The position numbers and the translations under genes were made by a program. The notes under the pieces are model-generated. The model was not told the origin of the DNA, did no database searches, and was given only the letters and a program-made list of their open reading frames with translations. From NCBI GenBank assembly GCA_033439295.1, contig JAVTLE010000004.1, positions 1,550,012-1,614,011 on the forward strand: a stretch of DNA of 64,000 nucleotides, written 5' to 3'. Below are positions 35,405-45,600 of this stretch, piece after piece. Numbering within the stretch: position 1 is the first letter of the stretch; each line of letters opens with the position of its first letter. The DNA is from Deuterostichococcus epilithicus (taxonomy: Eukaryota; Chlorophyta; Trebouxiophyceae; Prasiolales; Stichococcaceae).

Positions 35405-37254
35405 CGCTGCACCGCCATCGCTGCAGCAGTCTGCGGCCAAACACACAGATGATCGAGCGATTTACGACTTCGCGGCAGTTCCACGCGGGCCGCGCGTCTC
35501 TGCACATAAGGACACCCCACATCAGTGATCACACCACACCACAAAGAGTTGCAAGGTGTAACTGGTAAAGCGGCAATGCAAGCAAGACGACTCACCAAAG
35601 CCGTGTGCGATCTGTGCACTGTCTGGCGACGCCCGCTGCGACGCGGGTCGCTCATTGCCGCAGCTGTGCACCAGCCAGGCTCTGATTGGACACATGGTTG
35701 ACACACAGCGCAGCCAGGACAATGTCTGCACACACGACAGCTGCAAGACAAACCATGAGGGAGCACACGAAAGGTGCGAGCAGTGGAATCGCACTGAAAA
35801 TCTGGTGACCAGGGTACAATATTGTAGTCGCTCCACATGAGCGGAGCATATGTTGAGCAAAGTCACAGCGCACGGAGGTGTGTTGAGGTGAGGTGAACTG
35901 TTGCCTGATTACCTGGCGAGCCAACAGGCTCGTCACCGATCCAGAGAAGCACTGGACAGGCACTCAGGGCACGTGCAGCCGTGAGGCAGGCCTGCAAGCG
36001 CGGCAAAGTGCCGGCACGCTTCCCGACGCAAGCATTAACTTGGTCCGGTTATGAGGGTATGATCTCAGCCGGGCGGGCCGTGAGGCCGCAACCCAGCACC
36101 CCTAGCGTGCTGTTTGGAGTTAGTTCATGTGTCTCGGGGGCGTTTTCTCGCGGTGGTCAACAGCACATCTAAAGACCTAGCACCAGCAGGTCTCGGATGG
36201 GTCTGCTGGTACAGCAGTGGGTGCTGTGTTGTCATACGGCGGCTGCTCCAGGCAGAATCCCCCTGAACAACACGGTTGCGATGTCTTCCAGGGTGATGTG
36301 TCACCTGTCGCGCGCGGCATCGGGGCCGGGCCCAGTGGGCCACAGGGGCGAGGAGGAGACGCTTCCGAACGCCAGCTGAGGAGTCCACGTCGCGGGCTCC
36401 TCAGCAGTAGAGGTCGCAGAGCGAAAGCTGGGACTGCCCGAATGTGTGGAGGCGCTAGCCGTCTTGCCGCGGAGCGCCGCGCGCTCCGCCAGAGCTGAGC
36501 TGACCGCCATGTTGTCGGCCTGCACAAAGGCTCGCAGCCGAATGGCTGCCGTCACTGCGGTGGAGACCTGCGCAAGAGAGTGCAACAGGTTGATCCTGGG
36601 TGTCAGGCGTGTTATGAGGAGGCAGTGCTGGGCACCGCAACGCAGGTAGCTTCTGTGAGAAATATCTCCAGCGACAGCCTGAAACAGAGTCCGCAAATGC
36701 GCGGTGGCCGTGGGAAGCTGGGACTGAAAAAGGCACAGCGCTAATCAAGTGTGCCAGCCGAGATGGCCGACCGGCTCATAGCAGGTCACCTAGATCGTGG
36801 GGAAGGGCCAGGCGGCGGTGCACGCCCACCAAGCGATACACAAGGCCGGAGCTACCCTTGCCTGGCGTGGCGGGTGTCCTCAAGTGCCTGCGGCGCGAGC
36901 GTCAGCATTGGCAGACCAGGCGGGAGGCTCTCTGCGTGACCTATGCTGGTCGACTGCCCTGCGGCTGCTTTCGTCACCAGGGAATCCGGATGCGTAAACG
37001 CGATGAGAGAAACAGTCTGCCGCGTCAGCCTCACCTGGTTCGTGTTCCTGCCTTTCTGCTTTCTCGGTGCGGCGGCCAGCCAATCTTTCTGCTTTGCAGC
37101 ATTGCACATCAGTGGTTCATAGCATACATTACACTCTACATTTCCAGTCGCCGATCTTTCCAATCTTGCAACCCTGCGCTCAGCACCGCTCAGCAGCATC
37201 GCCTTGACTTTTGCCATTTCCAAGCCAAGCACCACGCTCGCGTAGTCGGTCACG
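35405..37254. promoter_or_regulatory. Long divergent intergenic region
   Basis: 1.85 kb between the bZIP start (-) and the OsmC-like start (+). Most shows no coding signal. The exception is a possible minus-strand exon at 36301-36567, listed separately. It presumably contains both promoters. Confidence 0.4.
36301..36567 (-). CDS. Possible orphan coding exon, uncertain
   Basis: An acceptor (TTGCGCAG) precedes an open stretch of 88 codons beginning VSTAVTAAIRLRAFVQADN and ending in a stop at 36301. The first 40 residues look helical; the rest is Ser/Thr/Pro-rich. Upstream minus-strand fragments (MAKVKAMLLSGAERR near 37217; ALEDTRHARQ near 36890) might be earlier exons, but phases could not be joined and the first would almost touch the OsmC start. 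I do not recognise the product, and it may be noncoding. Confidence 0.25.
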   Translation of the reverse strand, partial: VSTAVTAAIRLRAFVQADNMAVSSALAERAALRGKTASASTHSGSPSFRSATSTAEEPATWTPQLAFGSVSSSPLWPTGPGPDAARDR

Positions 37255-38498
37255 ATGCTGCAGCGAGCGATGAATCGTTGCCGCTTCGTTCCCCAGGCCT
37301 TGAGGATTGCCCACAGCGCAGCCGCACAGCCGACTCAAGCGGCCTTGCTGCATGTGGACGCCGGGAGCCCAGACTGGGCGCTCTGCAGGATCTCAGCCGA
37401 GTCTGAGCACGCGAACACAGTCTGCGTGCAGGGCGGTCACACGATTACAATAGATCAGAACCAGAGCATGGCGCCCGGTCCTGTGGCGCACTTTCTTGGC
37501 TCACTGATCGGCGCGCAGCAGGCGTCGTTGCAAGCAGGTAGGAAGCTGTCCACTTCCACAATTCGTATCATTCCAACCACCATGAGACACTGAACGATGT
37601 CAAGGCTGTGCGCCAGGCAATATGGTACACTGTCTGCCAGTCTGCTGCCGCTGGGGCGCAGCAAGCCAGCGAGCCAGCATGCAGCGCGACCACTATGCCC
37701 CGCACCCAGCACCACATCACAAACTGTAGAGATTCATGAGAGGCATGCATGCGGATTGCTCTCACAGCCCGTCGGTGTTCTCGCCGCAGTGGCCGCAGAG
37801 CAGCATCTGACCCTCGGCAAGGTCTCCTGGACGGCGGAGGCCAAAATGGATGCGCGGGGCGTGCACGGCGAGGGCAGGTTAGCGGACTCGCATTCCTGTC
37901 GGCCGCCTTGATGTCAAGAGGCACGGACTGGAGGGCTTTGCATGTGCGTGGGGAATCGCAGACAGCAGCCAAGGGGGAAGCCAGTAGATGTGTGGTTTTC
38001 AATCCCCCTGAACCTGGCCAGGGGTCACCGGCTTTGGACACCATCAGCTGGCGCAGGCCCGAGTTGGGGACCGGCGTCTGGGCTTGAGCACGTGCAAGGG
38101 CCGAGCAGGATTTGTTAAATATTGTGCATTACACTGGAGGATTGGCACTGCCAACTGGTTGCAGCACCACGGCAGTTGCGCGTGTATCGCGGTATAGCCA
38201 CTGGTCGGGATCCAGGCGCAGGCCACAGCGTCCCATTGCCAAGCTGCTTTTCCAGCTGACCCGAGGCTCGACTCGTTGTCTGCACTGCAGCGCGCCGGCG
38301 CAGTTTGACAGCGTCTCGCTGCGAGCGGACGTCGAGACGGATCTCAGCGCCGAGCGGCTGGCGGACCTCAAAGCCGCCTCCATGCACCGCTGCGTCGTCG
38401 CCAACACGCTGGCCAAGGCGGGCGTGACGCTGGATGTTGTGTTCACACGGAAGGCTGCCTGGATGTTCAAGAGCAGCATGGGAACGTACATTCCATGA
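37255..38498 (+). CDS. OsmC-like domain protein lacking the first conserved Cys
   Basis: Three in-phase exons (37255-37537, 37790-37877, 38291-38498) give 192 residues. The Arg-rich start MLQRAMNRCRFVPQALR resembles a mitochondrial targeting peptide. OsmC landmarks: GGHTITIDQ, PGPVAHFLGSLIGAQQASLQ (the helix that in OsmC/Ohr ends with the peroxidatic Cys), LTLGKVSWTAEAKMDARG, VSLRADVETDLSAERLADLK and MHRCVVANTLAKAGVTLDVVF. OsmC and Ohr enzymes reduce organic hydroperoxides with two cysteines. Here the second Cys (HRCVV) is present, but the first is replaced within GAQQAS, so ordinary thiol peroxidase chemistry is unlikely. The length is a little above the usual 140-150 because of the leader. 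It lies tail to tail with the neuferricin-like gene. Confidence 0.82.
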
Positions 38499-39213
38499 CA
38501 GACCAGCGGGCGCTGGTTCAGAGGCTGCGCGCCAAAGCACATGGCTGCAGATCTGCGCGCGCTTTACATTGGGTTTGCCTCGAACAAGCGATGGGTAGAT
38601 TGTCCGTAAGCATTGTGTAGTGTCAGTCTCCAGAATTGAGAACCTTCCTAGATGCCAACGAAGCCTGCGAAGTCTGCTGGATTGTGCGATGCATCGACTG
38701 GGCAGGGAAGGTAGTCGTAGAGGTACGTCAGTATTGAGAAGCTGAGCAAGATCGTTGTGCTGCCCCACCGTGCAGCTGGACCAACATCATGAGAGGCTTG
38801 GACGTTATTGGCACGTATCATGGAAGTTGTCACACAGCAGCAACAGCTCCTTTCCGGGAACTCTCTCAGTCAATGTGCCTCGTCATGTGTAACACGAAGC
38901 ACGAGAGCTTTCGAGCATCACACATGCAGGCAACACTTTGTATGGCTCCCACGTCTCAGCGCACCAAACATTGGCAGGAAACTGCCTAGACTAGGAACAC
39001 CTAAGGATCACAACCTGCGTACTCACAGGCCGCTGGACGCAAAGCCTGCCTCAACTCATGGCGGCGCCGAACGTGGCAGCCTGCACCGCCGCCCGCCGGC
39101 CTGTCACGCCGCTGGCGGATCGCCAGAGACCCTGGCTTGGCCTGACCGGGGCCGCCAGACCCGTCGTCGTCCCGCCAGCTTTGTGCCAGCTGTCAGGCGC
39201 TGAGCCGCGAGCG
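38499..39213. other. Convergent intergenic region
   Basis: 715 bp between the OsmC-like stop (+) and the neuferricin-like stop (-). I see no exon, RNA gene or clear polyadenylation signal. Confidence 0.4.
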
Positions 39214-41819
39214 CTACACCACGTCAGGGATGACGCACTTGGCGGCGTCTGGCGAGCAGCCGTCGTACGGCTTGAGCACCGCGTTGGGCGTCGCGGGCCG
39301 CGCCACACACACGCAGCGGTCCGAGGAGGCGTCGGCGTCGGCGATGCGGCGCGGCAGCCCCTTGCCCTCGCCGCACCACAGCGTCTTGCCTGCGCGGCGA
39401 AAGAGCACACAGTCAACAACACCGCTCGAGGACACTGCTTGCTGGCAGCAGTGTGTTGCAGGCGGCATCCTGTTGCCCTCTGCACCGCACCACAGCATCT
39501 TCCCTGTGCGGCGCAGGGCCGAGAGCATTGTGATGATCAGGAGTCATCATGCCATGACAGGCACAGGAGGCGCCGTGCGCTGACAATCAGGGCTGACTGC
39601 GCAACACAAGCAGACGCAGCACGGCGACGAGCAGCGCTTGTGGGGGGGCGCTGGTGCTNTGCTGGGCGGCGCTGCGGCGCTGCTGTGGGTCTGACAGCTG
39701 GTCGAGGTGGTTCTCTGCACAGGGGGCACCCGCAAGGAGGGTCTAGGGTTCAGTGTGCAGCACTCACCGCCACCCTTGCTCCACTGCACGTTGCACTCCG
39801 TGTTGCCGTTGTTGCTGTCGGCCGCCTGGGCTGCCGCCTGGGCGCCCACCTGCACGGGTGCCCAGCAGGGGTTGGGAGTCCTGCAGGAACCCTAAACCCT
39901 AATCCAGGCAGGGTTCCGAGGGGAATCGGTCGTCGCCTCAGCGCCCGCATGCATGAGCAGTCAGGGGCCGCACGCCGTGGTGCTGGCAAGCCGCAGCATG
40001 CGCCACGAGACGCGCACGCTGTGCCTGATATTGTACTTCTAGGAGGCGTGCTGCGCCGAGTCAGAGGCGAGCGTCTCGCAGAGCCTGCCTGGACAGGTCG
40101 CGGTGTGCGGAAGGCGTTGATGGAGGCTGCTTTCCTCCTGAACTATATGCGCACAAGCTGCAATATGACTCCGTACCTTTTCTATCCGCTGCAGCTCCTC
40201 TGTGGGCTGCCCGGCCGCGGTGTAGAACCGTCCTATCAGCCGCCCCACTGGTGTGTAGGTCTGCAGCGCAGCAGTCACCCACACACAGTAACTACCCATG
40301 CGAAACCGTCAGTCTGCAGCAGGATGAGGTGTAACGGCAGGTTACTGATGAACCAACCAGTCAACATGCTCTGCGCCAGCCGCCAGCAGGGCTGGCGCAG
40401 AGCATGTCGAATTCGTGCGCGTCTTCGGTCAGCCAATCCCGAAGGAACAAAACCAACGGAGCTCAACCCTTTTGGACCAGAAGTAGTTGCTCCGGTCAAG
40501 GTTGGTCCAGGCTCCGACATCACAGGGAGCAGTTTGCCCGTGACACGCAAGGTGCGCCCACACACCTTGTGGTCGCGGAAGAAGTTGCGCCACCGATACA
40601 CGCTCGCCAGCTCGTCGGGCTTTGCAGCGCTCAGGTCGTCTGTCTGGTCTGCCGTGAAGTTGCCTGCGGCGCGCAAGCACCAGCTTTCCGCACAGGCGCA
40701 TTGCAGCGAGCTGGCGCAGCAGACCATGTGTTTCTATACAGGCGTGGCGCAGCGAGCGCACAGTAGAGGGGTGTGCCTCTCCGCGCAAGCATGGCGCAGC
40801 AAGCAGAGAAAGAGCCGAAAACCCTTTGTTTCCGGACATGCACAGTGCAGGCGGCGGGCAGAGGGGTGTGCTGCAGCACAGGCGCGGCTCAAGCAACCAC
40901 TGAGCGCTCGTGCAGCGGTGCGAGCAGTGTTTGTACGACTTGCGGGTGGCGGCCGCGCCGTGCACCACCTCTGCGCACTCACCTGAGTAGAAGGCCTTTG
41001 ATGCATCACGCCCCGCGGCCCCGTTGTAGTTTCCACCAGGACCTGCACTCCATGCGCCACCGTTGGCAATACGCTACGGCGGAGGTCATGCCAGCAATAG
41101 CTGCAAGCGGGACATGCCACAGCGCATCGCCAATGTGCAGCATTGAAGCATCCGGGGCGGGCTCAGATGAAGCCTACGGACCGCCTGCTCACCATAGTGC
41201 TTGGTGCCCGACGTGACGTCGAAGACCGAGCCCAGGATCGAGACGTAGGTTTTCTTGCTGTGCATCGGCGGCCCGGCGCCAGTAAACCGCGCCAGCTGCT
41301 TGGGCGTCAGCAGCGCCTGGTGCAGCGACAGGGCATTGGAACATCAGGACTGAATTTTGATGCCAGATGAACAAGAACTTGCTGAACTTGCGACATCGTG
41401 ACCGCATCTGGGGCCTGCCTGTGCGTGCGCATGCATGTTCGCGGCGTGCAGCTGTCTTGTAGCATGCTGTACCGCTGAGCAGCATTGCGCAGCTGCCATG
41501 CAGCTATGTGCGCAGTTGACTGGGTACCCTGATGAGGTATCGGTTGACCGAACCCCAGGGTGCTTGTGCCCACCTTATCGGGGGTGCTCTGACCCAAGTA
41601 CAGGTTGACGCCTGCAATGATGACGGCCACGAGCGCGGCCATGATGACGCCCTCCCGCATGACCCGGCTGATGAAGCTGCGCTGTGGAGCAGGCCGCTTG
41701 ATCGTGCTGACCGATTTGTGGCGCTGTGCCTCGTCTGCTACGCGCTGTGCATCTGCTAGCAGCGCATCCGCTGCTGCCATGGACGCTATAGCATGAGCTG
41801 GCTGAGCCTCTGAGCTCAT
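39214..41819 (-). CDS. CYB5D2: Neuferricin/CYB5D2-like membrane-anchored cytochrome b5-type protein
   Basis: Seven exons join in phase (41574-41819, 41193-41316, 40983-41042, 40566-40663, 40177-40260, 39768-39849, 39214-39389), giving 289 residues. An N-terminal cytosolic stretch precedes one membrane anchor (VIMAALVAVIIAGVNLYLG). The MAPR-type cytochrome b5 domain follows: LARFTGAGPPMHSKKTYVSI, VFDVTSGTKHYGPGGNY, GRDASKAF, YRWRNFFRDHKTYTPVGRL. The two Tyr of HYGPGGNY match those used for haem binding in PGRMC-type proteins. The C-terminal Cys-rich module, with ECNVQWSKG, KTLWCGEGKGLPRRI and RCVCVARP, is typical of neuferricin (264 residues in human), not of other MAPR proteins. It is likely an endomembrane haem-binding protein with its domain in the lumen or outside; the physiological role in algae is unknown. 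The last exon is preceded by a ghost copy. Confidence 0.88.
39470..39515 (-). repeat. Ghost copy of the 5' edge of the last CYB5D2-like exon
   Basis: Matches 39360-39400: on the minus strand it reads KMLWCGAEGN where the real exon reads KTLWCGEGKG. It lies about 110 bp upstream of the true acceptor and loses similarity after about 45 bp. Confidence 0.7.
39887..39903. repeat. Telomere-like CCCTAAACCCTAA motif at a CYB5D2-like acceptor
   Basis: AACCCTAAACCCTAA on the plus strand, 38 bp upstream (coding strand) of the 3' splice site of exon 39768-39849. In RNA sense it reads TTAGGGTTTAGGG. Confidence 0.7.
40364..40407. repeat. Perfect inverted repeat, 18-bp arms and 8-base loop
   Basis: The left arm ACATGCTCTGCGCCAGCC is exactly complementary to the right arm GGCTGGCGCAGAGCATGT, with loop GCCAGCAG. 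It lies in the CYB5D2-like intron between exons 40566-40663 and 40177-40260, so either transcript strand could form a stable hairpin. Confidence 0.9.
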
Positions 41820-42605
41820 CGTGCCAGGGGACGAGAAGCAGACGCTATCAAGGATCAGAAGCTACTCCTGCAGAGTCTGCAGACGGGCGCAACACTGACA
41901 CTGATGCAGCCAGCCTGATGCTCGTGCTCACGCGGTGCCAGCTAGCGCAGTTTCAGGCAGGTCTCCGTGAGCAGCTTCGTACTAACGTGAGTACGTGCAC
42001 AACATGCCACTCTGATGCTTGGCGCGATCTCCGTGTCGAGTGAGTATGTTGTTTCGCACAACGGTTGAATTGCATCGCATGAGCGATCCTGCTGCAGTCT
42101 ACACAATTGGCAACAGATCACGGGATCGTCAGTCCAATGACAAGAACATTATTCCCTGCTGTGCGTGATGCGTCAAGGTCTCGAGGCAGAATCATTGAAT
42201 TTCAGATGTAGTTCTGTTTGCAACCATTTCCAGGCAAGTTCTGTTTGCAACCATTTCCAGGCAACCTTTAGCTGGTTTCCGAAAACTTTGGATTACTGCC
42301 GGGCCATTGCGCCATTGGGCCAGCTGCAGCCTCGAGCCTTGCCGAGAGATGAATAGACATCCTGGAACCTGTTCTGCATTGACATAGCAACGGCTTTGAA
42401 GTGCTCACCCTGCGGCTCAGATCTGAGTCTGTGACACGCGATGGCAAACCCTTATGGCAGCAAGCCGGTGAGACATTCCCAGCCTTTTGTTGACGTGCGC
42501 TGACTCATACAGCACCCACTTGCGCATGCTTCTGTGGCATGATGGCCAGCTTGTCTCAAGCCTCGCAGATGGCTTACCTCGCAATCACCCTGCCCGCTGC
42601 AGCGG
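41820..42605. promoter_or_regulatory. Bidirectional promoter region of CYB5D2-like and ERCC6L2 genes
   Basis: 786 bp between the two start codons. It is AT-richer than the coding DNA and contains a perfect 27-bp tandem duplication at 42210-42263. No TATA box is obvious. Alternative ATGs for the helicase (42538 onward) are in another frame. Confidence 0.5.
42210..42263. repeat. Perfect 27-bp tandem duplication in a divergent promoter
   Basis: Two identical adjacent units beginning AGTTCTGTTTGCAACCATTT, at 42210-42236 and 42237-42263, about 340 bp upstream of the ERCC6L2 start and 390 bp from the CYB5D2-like start. Perfect identity suggests a recent event. Confidence 0.9.
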
Positions 42606-45600
42606 ATGTCGCTACGGGCGCGCTTCGACATGCTGTCGCAGCCCATCAGCGGCGCCGAGCCGCCCCTGGCGCCCCGGCCGCAGCCGCCGGCCGACGTCTC
42701 GCAGGCCACATCTGCAGCCCCGAGAACGTCCAGCGCTTCCGCAGTTCCGCTGCCGACGGTGCTGTTGCAGCCGCGGGCTTCGGCCAGCAGCCAAGCGCCC
42801 ATCTGGAGGCCGAGGGGCACTGCAGCATCTGCCCCCGCAGTTGCCAACTACATGGAGGCCGGCTCTGCGGAGCTGCGCTCCAGCCGCGGCCGTGCCGCGG
42901 CGCTCAGCTCAGCAGCGGCATCGCAGGTGGGTGCCTCTCTACTGTGCGCATCAGAACCACTGCCCAAGAGGCTCGGTGAGGTGTGTGACCCAGGTGCTCT
43001 TGCGCAGGGTGCAGCAGGTCGATTTCAGAGCTGAAGCTGTTTGGATGTCTCAGAGACAAATTTTGGATGTCACAGGATCTGGACGCCTATTCCTCGGAGT
43101 ATGCTTGGATGCGATCGCTGCCCCTAGAGCCGGCGGCGGCACAGACTGCCGCTGAGGCCGCACCAGCACCAGGTGACTGCACGTCCCATTTCACATGTGC
43201 ATCTTCACCAGCGCTCCCAACCTTCATTCAGCATCTCGACAGTCTGGCTGCACATAAGGGTCTCGGCAGTCCGGCAGGAGCATATGGATGTAGACCATTG
43301 CCTGGGGCGTGATGTGCTTTTCTGACAATTCTACCGGGTGCAGGGCCACCCAGGTCGCCCACCTCTCAGCTGCTGAAGCGGAGCGCCCGCAGCATCACTC
43401 GTGTCAGCGCCCCAGCCGCGGCCCACCGCGCAGGTGCAGGAAACGCCGGCCAATGCCCGCTGGGCTGGCCGCTGCATGCTGAGTCAGCGGATTCCTGTGG
43501 CGCCCAATCGGCGGCTGCCCTCCGTCAACATCTGGTGTGCTGCGAAAGCATCCTGACATACCAATGTACAGCAGCACGCAACAAACATGGGTTGATGCAT
43601 CCAAACAAGCTGACGCTGTGGCGCAGACGACGCGCTGGCAAACGACTTATGGGAGACGGATTTTGCGCCGGCGTCAAAGGCTGCACGGCGGCGGCAGCGT
43701 GCCGAGGCCGCCCTGGCTGCAGAGGCCTCCGGCGAAGAAGACACGGGGCCCCGGGTGCCGGCCGCCCTGCCATCGCCATTCACAGCGCCGGCTGCCCCTG
43801 GGAGTGGGTACGGCTCAGAGGAGGAGCCGTACGTCTCTGACGACGAGAACACGACGCAGCGCCGTCGCGGCGGCGGCGGCGGCAGCGGCGGCGGCAGCAA
43901 AGCAGGTGGCGGCGGGGGCAGCAGAGCTGCCGGCGGCAGCGCCTCACCTAAGAAGCGTAAGGCGCCGTCGCCGGCGATCGAAACAGAGGAGGAGAAACGT
44001 GCGCGGCTGCTGCGCACGGGGCGCGGGCGGCCGGGTGCGCGCGGCGGCGGCGGCGGCCTTGCCAGCCAGGCGCCCGCTTTGGCCGTGCGCGAGGACGAGG
44101 TGAGACGGGCTGCGGGGTTGCAAATCTGGTTTTCTCGCACTGACTAGTTTGCATGCTGTGACGGAACAAATGAAGTGCGCAGCGGGTATTTCGAGGGACA
44201 GTGCTGAGTGTCACAATGTGCGTCACATACCAGGAGGCTTTGCATGCACAATTGCCGCTGCGGCTGTGCTGCATTGGCTGCTCGTGACAGGGCAGATGCA
44301 GGTCGTTGGCTCGTGCCTCCCGCGAAGCAGCACCTTCCCCGAGCTGTCGAGTCGCTCCTGAGGCATTTATCGGTATGAGCCGCACAGCATGGCGACGAGT
44401 TTTCCCTGGTGCCCGACCGGCTGGCTGGCAAGCGCAGGAGGCGCACCCGAACCTGGCCAACGCACCGCCGGCGGGCCCGGCCGAGCCGCTCGTCATGCGC
44501 GCCGACGCCGATGGCAACCTGCTGGCGCCGGAGGACGATGTCAGCACCGACGAGGAGGGTCTGGAGGCCGGCGGTGCGGCGCCGCCGCCGCTGACCGCGG
44601 TGGTCCCCGGCGGCATCGCTCGCTACCTGCGCTCCTACCAGCGCGAGGGCGTCCAGTTCCTGTTCAAGTGAGACTTTCGATCCCGCTTTCGATACCGCGT
44701 TGATTGATGTTGTTGGGTCCCTCCTGTCTGCGCCCCTACCGGCGCGAGTGCCTTTATTTTCTGTTCGAGTCCATGTTCTCTACTTCTTGCTGTGCCGTGC
44801 TGCGTGCCAGTGGCGTTAGCACCGACATCCGCCTCATCCTCCGCTTTGCTACGCTCGTGCACTTGCTAACAAATGCTCTGCTGGCTGGCTTTGTGGTGTG
44901 TACGACACGTCACAGCAGCGGCCCCTGCCGCCACCCCTGGCCAGCTGGAACAATGCCGCTCCGTGCAGAGGTCAGCGGCTCTCAGACCCAACAACCTGAA
45001 GGCACAGCGCCGCTCACATTGAGCGCAGGCAGTACGCCGCCGGCCGTGGCGGCATCCTGGCGGACGACATGGTGCGCGTCTGCTGCCCTTAAACCCTACC
45101 AGACTGATGTTGCAGCGCGTCTGCTGCCCCTGAAGCCTTACTAGACTGATGCTGCAACGCTGCAGCCCTGTCCTTGTCTTGCTGCGTTGGACTCGCAGCG
45201 CCCGGCAGTTTGTGCAGCGAGCTGGACGACGGGTGCCGGCACGGTGTCCGGCAGCGCTGCCAAACATGCACTCGATGACCAGTGTCCCAGGGCTCCAGTG
45301 CTGTGACCTGCTCAGGTCGAGCATCGCATGCAGCGAGACCATTTGGTAGCTGCACACAGTCCCTCAGTTTGCCACTGCTTCTGACTGTGCTGGATCTCCC
45401 GCTCCCCCCAGGGCCTGTGCAAAACAGTGCAGACCATCACCATTGCTGCGGCACTGCTCGACGACTTGTCGTGCTCGAAGAGTGCCAGCTTTCGGCTGAC
45501 AGATCTTGCAGAAGGTTTGCTGCCAATGTGACTGACGCGCCCGCTGCATCTTCCCAGGGCCTCGGCAAGACGGTGCAGACCATCGCCTTCATTGCGGCGC

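Noticed and set aside
39058-40986. 642-codon plus-strand ORF, the longest in the window
   Set aside because: It is antisense to four exons and three introns of the CYB5D2-like gene, crosses an ambiguous base at 39659 and has no recognisable motif. The minus-strand model is phase-consistent with clear homology.
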